Of a stretch of DNA of 64,000 nt, positions 60,671-64,000 are shown in pieces. Numbering within the stretch: the first letter of the stretch is position 1; each line of letters begins with the position of its first letter. Both the position numbers and the translations under genes were made by a program. Origin of the DNA: Prevotella sp. Its GTDB lineage: Bacteria; Bacteroidota; Bacteroidia; Bacteroidales; Bacteroidaceae. The DNA lies in NCBI GenBank assembly GCA_016291085.1, contig JAEEVW010000015.1, positions 1-64,000 on the forward strand. Direction: 5' to 3'. The notes under the pieces were generated by a model. The model was not told the origin of the DNA and did not search any database. It saw only the letters and a program-made list of their open reading frames with translations.

Positions 60671-62710
60671 ATGAGAAGAGCGATTCTGACCATAGTAATT
60701 TGTCTGATGGGAAGCATCCTGATGCCTCTTAGCGCTGTTGCGGCCCCAAAATATCATTTCGACGAGGAGATTGCGGAGGCAAAGAAAAACCACGACAACA
60801 AAAAACTTGGCACGGTGCTGCTGGCTCGTGCAACAGTATTCTTCAATAATGGGATGGCCGATTCCATCCTGCTCCACGTACCTGAGGACTTGCAAACTCT
60901 GGGCGAGATTGAACAGTGGGATGCCTACTATGATATTTGGTCCCATCTGATTAACACCTTAATATATTATAGCAACAGCAAAAATAAGGCGTTGCGTGAG
61001 GTGCAGGCGATGTTTGAGGATGCGAAGAAACGCAATAACGAGAAGGGAATGGGCATTGCCTACTATATGATGGGTAATGTCTATTTGAATATGAACGAGC
61101 TCGACGAGAGTGCTAACGCATACAAAAAGGGTTTGGAGAACATGCGGAAGATTTCACCGCTGCCTATAATCATAACGGAGCTCTACTCCTATTATGGTGA
61201 CGTGCTCAACGAGCAGAAGCGTTTCAAGGAACTCGACGAATTGACGGTAGGGTGGAAGGAAGATGTCCAGAAACTAATAATGGAGAATATGAACCGATCG
61301 GAAGCACAGCGAGAGATCATGTGGTTCTACTACAATATCGCCTGTATACAGGCTGCTATCGGACTGGAGGATTTCTCCCGTGCCCAGAGATTTTTGGACG
61401 ACGCCTACCGTTTTGTTCACTCAGAAGACGACTATCTGTCGGCCACATGGCTGACGACTGCTGCTCAGTTGCGACTGAAGCAGGGACGCTATATGGAAGC
61501 GCTTTACCTGAACACGCGAAGAATGTCGCTGGTGACTCCCGATGAGGACAAGGCCATCTACCTGTCGGTAGCCCTGCAGCGTACTGACATCTTGTCGGGT
61601 CTGCATCGCTATGAGGAATTGTCGAACTTGTATCAGCGGATGTATTTCCTGAAAGACTCGCTGAATAGTGCCGACACAAAGAACCAGTTGGCCGAGATGA
61701 ATTCTATTCTGCATGTCGACGAACTAGAGCGTGAGCAGGAGCGCTTGAAAATGGAACAGGAGCGTGAGCAGTTCCGTAGTATGTTGATTATTGGCGGACT
61801 GATTCTGGTGGCAATGGTGGCGTTTATCGTGTTCCGCACAATAGCTGCACGCCGTTTGAAGAAGGCTCACGACCAGTTGCAGGAAACCCACGAGGAACTG
61901 CTGACGGCCTACGACCAGCTGGAGGAGACAACGACGGCGAAGGAGCGTATTGAGAGCGACCTGCGTATTGCACGTAACATCCAGATGGGTATGGTGCCTC
62001 GACACTTCCCCGAGCGTCCCGATTTGGACCTCTATGGCTCGATGACGCCAGCGAAGGAAGTGGGTGGCGACCTGTATGGATACTATCTGGCCGAACATCC
62101 TGGTGAGGAGGGAAAGAGCGACAAGCTATACTTCTGTTTGGGCGACGTATCGGGTAAGGGTGTGCCTGCCTCACTGTTTATGGCACAGGCCACACGTTTG
62201 TTCTGTACGTTGGCTGCACAGGAGATGATGCCCGCCGAGATAGCTACCCGTATCAACAATGCCCTTTCGGGTGAAGACAACGAGACGGGTATGTTCGTGA
62301 CGATGTTCTTGGGGCTGCTCGACCTCGAGACGGGTCACCTCGATTTCTGTAATGCCGGTCACAACCCGCCAGTACTTTTGCGCGACGGCAAGCCGGAATT
62401 TGTCGAGATGATACCCAATGCACCCGTGGGAATCATTCCCGAACTGGACTATGAGGGCGAGGAGATTGCCGACATCACGAACTGTCCGCTGTTCGTCTAT
62501 ACCGACGGTCTGAACGAGGCCGAGAACCGTCAGCAGGAGCAATTTAGCGATGAGCGCCTGCTGGAACTGATGGAACAGGTGCCCTTCGAGAGTTGTCAGC
62601 AGACTGTCGAGATGTTGCGTGAGGAAGTGGAGAAGCACCGCGACGGAGCCGAGCCGAACGACGACCTCACCATGCTGTGTGTGAAATTTATCAAGGAAAA
62701 TCATAACTGA
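60671..62710 (+). CDS. SpoIIE-type PP2C phosphatase with TPR sensor domain
   Basis: A 679-residue membrane protein. Signal/anchor helix (~3-24), a helical TPR-like periplasmic region (~30-345), a coiled coil, one transmembrane helix at ~371-393, a second coiled coil and a PP2C domain (~440-677). The domain has LYGSMTPAKEVGGDLYGYYL (metal Asp), LGDVSGKGVPASLFMAQ, DFCNAGHNPPVLL, FVYTDGLNEAEN and PNDDLTMLCV. In Firmicutes such enzymes dephosphorylate a STAS antagonist, which is encoded two genes on. It is therefore the likely input of a partner switch. Confidence 0.94.
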   Translation: MRRAILTIVICLMGSILMPLSAVAAPKYHFDEEIAEAKKNHDNKKLGTVLLARATVFFNNGMADSILLHVPEDLQTLGEIEQWDAYYDIWSHLINTLIYYSNSKNKALREVQAMFEDAKKRNNEKGMGIAYYMMGNVYLNMNELDESANAYKKGLENMRKISPLPIIITELYSYYGDVLNEQKRFKELDELTVGWKEDVQKLIMENMNRSEAQREIMWFYYNIACIQAAIGLEDFSRAQRFLDDAYRFVHSEDDYLSATWLTTAAQLRLKQGRYMEALYLNTRRMSLVTPDEDKAIYLSVALQRTDILSGLHRYEELSNLYQRMYFLKDSLNSADTKNQLAEMNSILHVDELEREQERLKMEQEREQFRSMLIIGGLILVAMVAFIVFRTIAARRLKKAHDQLQETHEELLTAYDQLEETTTAKERIESDLRIARNIQMGMVPRHFPERPDLDLYGSMTPAKEVGGDLYGYYLAEHPGEEGKSDKLYFCLGDVSGKGVPASLFMAQATRLFCTLAAQEMMPAEIATRINNALSGEDNETGMFVTMFLGLLDLETGHLDFCNAGHNPPVLLRDGKPEFVEMIPNAPVGIIPELDYEGEEIADITNCPLFVYTDGLNEAENRQQEQFSDERLLELMEQVPFESCQQTVEMLREEVEKHRDGAEPNDDLTMLCVKFIKENHN

Positions 62711-62727
62711 ACTTAAACTATAGGACT

Positions 62728-63144
62728 ATGAGAAAGGAACTAGTACTAAAGAACCAGATGAGCGAGATGGAGCGCGTCAACCAGTTCGTCGAGGAAATCA
62801 GCGAGGAACTGGGGCTTGACATGGAACTCCAGATGAATCTCAATCTGGTGATGGAGGAGATGGTGGTCAACGTCATTTCCTATGCTTATCCTGAAGGCAA
62901 GACGGCAGAGATCGAACTGCTGGCGGAGTCGGACGGAAAGGAACTTACCTTCGTCCTCAGTGATTGTGGCAAGGAATTTGACCCTACCATGAAGGAGAGT
63001 GCTGATATGGATGTGAATCCTGCTGAGCGCGATCTGGGTGGTATGGGTATCTTCATTGTCAAGAACATCATGAACGAAGTGACCTATCAGCGTCTGGAGG
63101 GCAAGAACTTGCTCACCATGAAGAAAGACATTTTAAATCAGTAA
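62728..63144 (+). CDS. Anti-sigma-factor-type serine kinase (HATPase, RsbW-like)
   Basis: A 138-residue GHKL ATPase: N-box NLVMEEMVVNVISYAYPEG (E43/E44, N48), G1-like SDCGKEFDP and G2 GGMGIFIVKNIM. RsbW/SpoIIAB-like proteins bind a sigma factor or other target and phosphorylate the STAS antagonist. Encoded between the phosphatase and the STAS protein. No sigma factor lies in view, so its target is unknown. Confidence 0.92.
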   Translation: MRKELVLKNQMSEMERVNQFVEEISEELGLDMELQMNLNLVMEEMVVNVISYAYPEGKTAEIELLAESDGKELTFVLSDCGKEFDPTMKESADMDVNPAERDLGGMGIFIVKNIMNEVTYQRLEGKNLLTMKKDILNQ

Positions 63145-63181
63145 ACAAAAAAAGTAATAACAATTAAATAACTAAAAGATT

Positions 63182-63490
63182 ATGACACAGATTATCAAAG
63201 AAGGTGGTAAGACCATCATTAAGACCGGTGAGCGTATTGACACAATGAATGCTCCACAGTTTGAACAAGACATCCAGCCCGCTCTGGCCGACGGAGGCGT
63301 CGAGCTCGAGATGGACTGCTCTGACCTTAACTATATGGCATCTTCAGGTCTGCGTATCATTCAGAAGACCATGCGTACCGTCATGCAACAGAAAGGTCAG
63401 TTCAAAATGACCAACGTTAGTCCCGAAATTTACAAGGTATTGGCTATGACAGGCTTCACCAAGTTTATGAAGGTGGAAAAGAAGGCTTAA
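63182..63490 (+). CDS. STAS-domain anti-sigma-factor antagonist
   Basis: A 102-residue RsbV/SpoIIAA-like protein with the DCSDLNYMASSGLRII block; S54 (first Ser of SSG) is the predicted phosphorylation site. Unphosphorylated it would bind the kinase encoded upstream and free that protein's partner. It is 37 bp after the kinase gene. Confidence 0.93.
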   Translation: MTQIIKEGGKTIIKTGERIDTMNAPQFEQDIQPALADGGVELEMDCSDLNYMASSGLRIIQKTMRTVMQQKGQFKMTNVSPEIYKVLAMTGFTKFMKVEKKA

Positions 63491-63533
63491 TACGGGCGTA
63501 GGCCTAAATTGAAAATAAATAATAGTAAGCCTT

Positions 63534-64000
63534 ATGATATACGTTATAGTTGTTTTGGTCGTCATTATTCTTGTGCTGGGTTTTGCACTGCACACACAGA
63601 GCAAAAACAACTCCCGCCAGGCTGAAGAGCAGCAACGGCTGCTGGACGACTACCAGCAGCGCGTCAACGAACAGCAGAAACTGTTGGAGGACTACCGTGC
63701 ACTGGAGAAGAATTTTGACAATGTTGGCGAGGGCTATGAGCAGGCGCTGCTGGCTTTCGACAAGATGAACGAGGAGCAGGATAAGGCCCGTGCTGCCAAC
63801 GAGGCCCTGCAGCAGACGGTGACGAACCTGCAGCAGACGAATAACCAGATGCAGGAAGAGGCACAGAAAAAGGCTGAGGTGATGCAGGATGTGATTGCTG
63901 CACTGCAGGCTTCTGGCGATCCAAAGCTGACAGCGCTGGCAGGTAAGATTTCCGATATGGACGACCTGAAAGCTGATTTGCCTCCCTTTGAGCGTACTGA
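63534..64000 (+). CDS. Membrane-anchored coiled-coil protein, partial (window end)
   Basis: The frame opens MIYVIVVLVVIILVLGFALHTQSK, one N-terminal helix (~2-20), then a long heptad coiled coil rich in Gln/Glu/Leu (EEQQRLLDDYQQRVNEQQKL) and ...DDLKADLPPFERT at the window end without a stop. At least 155 residues. Position after the STAS gene suggests it belongs to the partner-switch module; a sensor kinase or scaffold is plausible, but no catalytic motif is visible. Confidence 0.8.
   Translation, partial: MIYVIVVLVVIILVLGFALHTQSKNNSRQAEEQQRLLDDYQQRVNEQQKLLEDYRALEKNFDNVGEGYEQALLAFDKMNEEQDKARAANEALQQTVTNLQQTNNQMQEEAQKKAEVMQDVIAALQASGDPKLTALAGKISDMDDLKADLPPFERT

Noticed and set aside
1..64000. 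tRNA, rRNA or riboswitch genes
   Set aside because: I looked at the gaps for cloverleaf-like or known riboswitch cores and saw none; a covariance-model scan would be decisive.

Overview
The window reads as chromosomal DNA of a Bacteroidota bacterium, most likely Prevotella-like (Prevotellaceae). The evidence is promoters of the TTTG / TAnnTTTG type instead of sigma70 boxes, little visible Shine-Dalgarno sequence, and family-typical genes: a DUF4270 lipoprotein, a LruC-domain lipoprotein, a TonB-dependent receptor with a carboxypeptidase-like plug extension, a methylmalonyl-CoA decarboxylase/epimerase operon and a stand-alone starch-synthase N-domain. No rRNA, tRNA, CRISPR array or intact insertion sequence was recognised.

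Layout. 1-2250 is a decaying accessory edge: an amidase broken by a 1-bp frameshift, an intact AAA_14/DUF4143 ATPase and a 31-codon acyltransferase stub. 2253-21447 (minus) is one long, AT-rich exopolysaccharide/capsule locus. Read from its promoter it runs: lone receiver protein, initiating phosphoglycosyl transferase fused to a receiver-like domain, a TolC-like outer-membrane protein, a Wzc-like chain-length protein, a Wzy-like polymerase, family 2 glycosyltransferases, a Wzx flippase, an acyltransferase, more glycosyltransferases, a radical SAM protein, a pyruvyl transferase and a family 4 glycosyltransferase. xylB (plus) separates it from manC-gmd-fcl-ptb-buk (minus), which makes GDP-fucose and carries the butyrate-kinase pathway. 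uvrD/pcrA follows.

30803-33187 (minus) is a starch-synthase-domain protein, DUF4270 lipoprotein and 43-residue protein. panC-panD (plus) diverge from it. 34632-37273 (minus) encodes methylmalonyl-CoA epimerase and the decarboxylase carboxyltransferase, small and biotin-carrier subunits. Then come a large LruC lipoprotein and a run lon-tgt-lptF-like-DEAD helicase-TonB receptor (minus), with trmN6 divergent from lon. 49675-54773 holds 5'-nucleotidase, nudC and a GH25 lysozyme (minus), a 438-bp gap with a 34-bp inverted repeat, and kdsB (minus). 54905-58663 (plus) encodes a secreted MORN-repeat protein, a YhcH protein and glycogen branching enzyme. 58854-64000 (plus) holds dapA, an AraC regulator, and a partner-switching module (SpoIIE-type phosphatase, HATPase kinase, STAS antagonist, coiled-coil membrane protein cut by the window end).

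The most unexpected structure is not a gene. Many gene junctions (about fifteen) carry three or four copies of a 7-9 bp unit whose sequence differs from junction to junction. The same kind of array also lies inside coding sequence in four genes, including one glycosyltransferase with two perfect heptamer arrays that could cause frameshift (phase) variation of the polysaccharide.
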